Source of the DNA: Qipengyuania marincola
GTDB lineage: Bacteria > Pseudomonadota > Alphaproteobacteria > Sphingomonadales > Sphingomonadaceae
Reading direction: 5' to 3'
Length of the DNA stretch: 64,000 nucleotides
Assembly (NCBI RefSeq): GCF_029688625.1
Contig: NZ_JARULC010000003.1
Coordinates: 1 to 64,000, forward strand
This document shows positions 62,958-64,000 of this stretch, in pieces (position 1 is the stretch's first letter; every line of letters begins with the position of its first letter). The translations under genes and the position numbers were made by a program. The notes beneath the pieces are model-generated. The model ran no database searches. It was not told where the DNA came from and was given only the letters and a program-made list of their open reading frames with translations.

Positions 62958-63044
62958 TTTCATTCATCTGCGGGCAAGCCGGGTGTGGCGATGGTGCCGG
63001 ACCGTATTGCTTAACCCCTGCGCGGGCACGAAGGATGTATTCTG

Positions 63045-63173
63045 ATGATTCGTAAATCGCTCGCTATCGCCCTTGTGCTCGCTGGCGCGGCATCGCTCTC
63101 GGCCTGCAATACCGTGCGCGGGCTAGGCGAGGATATCAAATCCGTGGCCGATGCTGGCGATCGCGTGACCTGA
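63045..63173 (+). CDS. Entericidin A/B-family lipopeptide
   Basis: A 42-aa peptide MIRKSLAIALVLAGAASLSA followed by CNTVRGLGEDIKSV. The signal peptide, lipobox LSAC, and the CNTVxGxGxD pattern are those of entericidins, small outer-membrane or inner-membrane lipoproteins of antidote/toxin type. Only one copy is present here; the enteric ecnAB pair is not. ATG 63045 follows AAGGAT. No regulator adjoins it. Confidence 0.75.
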   Translation: MIRKSLAIALVLAGAASLSACNTVRGLGEDIKSVADAGDRVT

Positions 63174-63266
63174 GAGGCGCGTCGCGCGGTGGTTTCGCCT
63201 CGCATGCTTATCAAGCCGTTAACCAATGCGGCTTAGGCGTGCTGCAATGAGAGCGACACTTCCATC

Positions 63267-64000
63267 ATGTGGCTGATCAATTCCGTCGCGCGGCGATCGC
63301 GAGGGTCGGGTTGGCGCGCCTATTTCCTGATTGCCTGCGTCGCGCTGCTGGCCGTCCTCCTCGGTGGTGCAAGCTGGAGTGCGTACCGGTCCTCCGTCGA
63401 GCGGAATGTTGCGGAGGCCTGGCAGGTTCATACACTTGAGGTCTTGCTCGAGACCGATCGCCTGCGCACTTCGACATTGCAACAGATACGCGGTGAACGG
63501 GGATACCTTCTCACTGGTGACGCGAATTTCTTGCGGCCTTACGAATCCGGGCGCCAAGCGTCGATCGAGGCCCGCGAAAAGCTCGCTGCCCTGATCGCCG
63601 ACAATGCCGAGCAAACGGCCCGCCTACGTGCCATGGACGACGAATTCTCCCGGCTGGGAGAAGTCCTGGAAGCGATGATCGAGCAACAGCAGGACGGGCG
63701 CGGCGCTGAGGCTATTGCCTATGTCCGGCGCGGCGCCGATCGCGAAGCTATCGAGGCGATCCTGAGCGGGCTGGAGCAGATCGAAGCAACCGAGCGGCAA
63801 CTGCTGGCCGATCGGACCGAGGCAGCCCAGCAGAGGGCGCGCGAGAATGAGCTCTACCAATATGGTCTTGCGCTTGTGGGCCTCTCGTTGCTCGTCCTTG
63901 CCATGGTCACGAGTTTTCATGTGCGTCGCGCTCTTGACGCAGAAGCCGAAATACGTCGCGAGTTGCTGCGATCTGCCGCCACCGATCCGATGACCGGCCT
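63267..64000 (+). CDS. CHASE3-domain diguanylate cyclase (GGDEF), 3'-truncated by the window
   Basis: The visible 244 residues have an N-terminal membrane segment (about 19-39), a CHASE3-type periplasmic helical sensor (about 50-195: VERNVAEAWQVHTLEVLLET and RGYLLTGDANFL) and a second membrane segment (YGLALVGLSLLVLAMVTSF). The start of a GGDEF domain follows (SAATDPMTGL, the classic opening). The rest lies beyond the window. It is likely to make c-di-GMP, which the PilZ protein at 17.7 kb could sense, although no direct link is shown. Confidence 0.85.
   Translation, partial: MWLINSVARRSRGSGWRAYFLIACVALLAVLLGGASWSAYRSSVERNVAEAWQVHTLEVLLETDRLRTSTLQQIRGERGYLLTGDANFLRPYESGRQASIEAREKLAALIADNAEQTARLRAMDDEFSRLGEVLEAMIEQQQDGRGAEAIAYVRRGADREAIEAILSGLEQIEATERQLLADRTEAAQQRARENELYQYGLALVGLSLLVLAMVTSFHVRRALDAEAEIRRELLRSAATDPMTG

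Noticed and set aside
1-64000. CRISPR array, prophage, insertion sequence or rRNA operon.
   Set aside because: No regularly spaced repeats, transposase, integrase or phage structural genes, and no rRNA sequence were found in the read-through.

Overview
This 64 kb window looks like chromosome from a member of the order Sphingomonadales, most likely the family Erythrobacteraceae (Erythrobacter, Qipengyuania or Altererythrobacter type). The reasons are a high-GC sequence, SOS boxes of the alphaproteobacterial GTTC-N7-GTTC form, an imuA-imuB-dnaE2 mutagenesis cassette, a DUF2842 gene, PrsK/PrsR regulators with an EpsB_2-type sugar transferase, and the zapA-6S RNA-fau order. The genus is an inference; no rRNA is present. 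There is no insertion sequence, prophage or CRISPR array.

1-8.9 kb: two identical tRNA-Glu genes, then one phosphate-starvation locus on the plus strand: phoR, an OprP/OprO-type porin, pstS, pstC, pstA, pstB, phoU and phoB. Three Pho boxes, each with three 7-bp repeats at 11-bp period, lie before the porin, pstS and phoB. 9-20.5 kb: a META-domain lipoprotein, an extensin-like protein, and a split SOS mutagenesis island. One arm is radical SAM protein, UdgX and DnaE2; the other is imuA-imuB. Each arm has a LexA box ending 2 bp before its first ATG, so both messages may be leaderless. Between the arms sit a PilZ gene and a decayed alpha-carbonic anhydrase.

20.6-27.3 kb: a pyridoxamine-oxidase-fold protein, an APC amino-acid permease, a sodium-dependent transporter, panB, a DUF475/TerC-like membrane protein and a bile-acid/sodium-symporter-like protein. 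27.3-34 kb: a tightly overlapped regulatory and exopolysaccharide operon (EpsB_2 sugar transferase, PrsK, PrsR, TPR lipoprotein) without an exosortase gene nearby. 34-37.9 kb: a RamB/MccR-like regulator divergent from isocitrate lyase. 37.9-44.7 kb: an M20 peptidase, SLC13 transporter and membrane protein; tRNA-Leu; then efp, a small protein and an inositol-monophosphatase gene.

44.7-53.5 kb: envelope enzymes (M23 peptidase, L,D-transpeptidase), thiE and a central-carbon cluster (tkt, gap, pgk, thioesterase, class I aldolase). 53.7-57.7 kb: a coiled-coil gene, zapA, 6S RNA, fau, DUF2842, a GPH-type transporter, an Fpg/Nei glycosylase and tRNA-Asp. 58-62.8 kb: a branched-chain 2-oxoacid dehydrogenase operon (E1 alpha, E1 beta, E2) behind a strong promoter whose spacer is a palindrome, preceded by thyA. 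62.8-64 kb: tRNA-Pro, an entericidin-like lipopeptide and the start of a CHASE3-GGDEF protein cut by the window edge.

The most notable system is the LexA-controlled radical SAM-UdgX-DnaE2 operon. It puts a protein family known to bind uracil-DNA covalently under the same control as the error-prone polymerase and its ImuA/ImuB partners.
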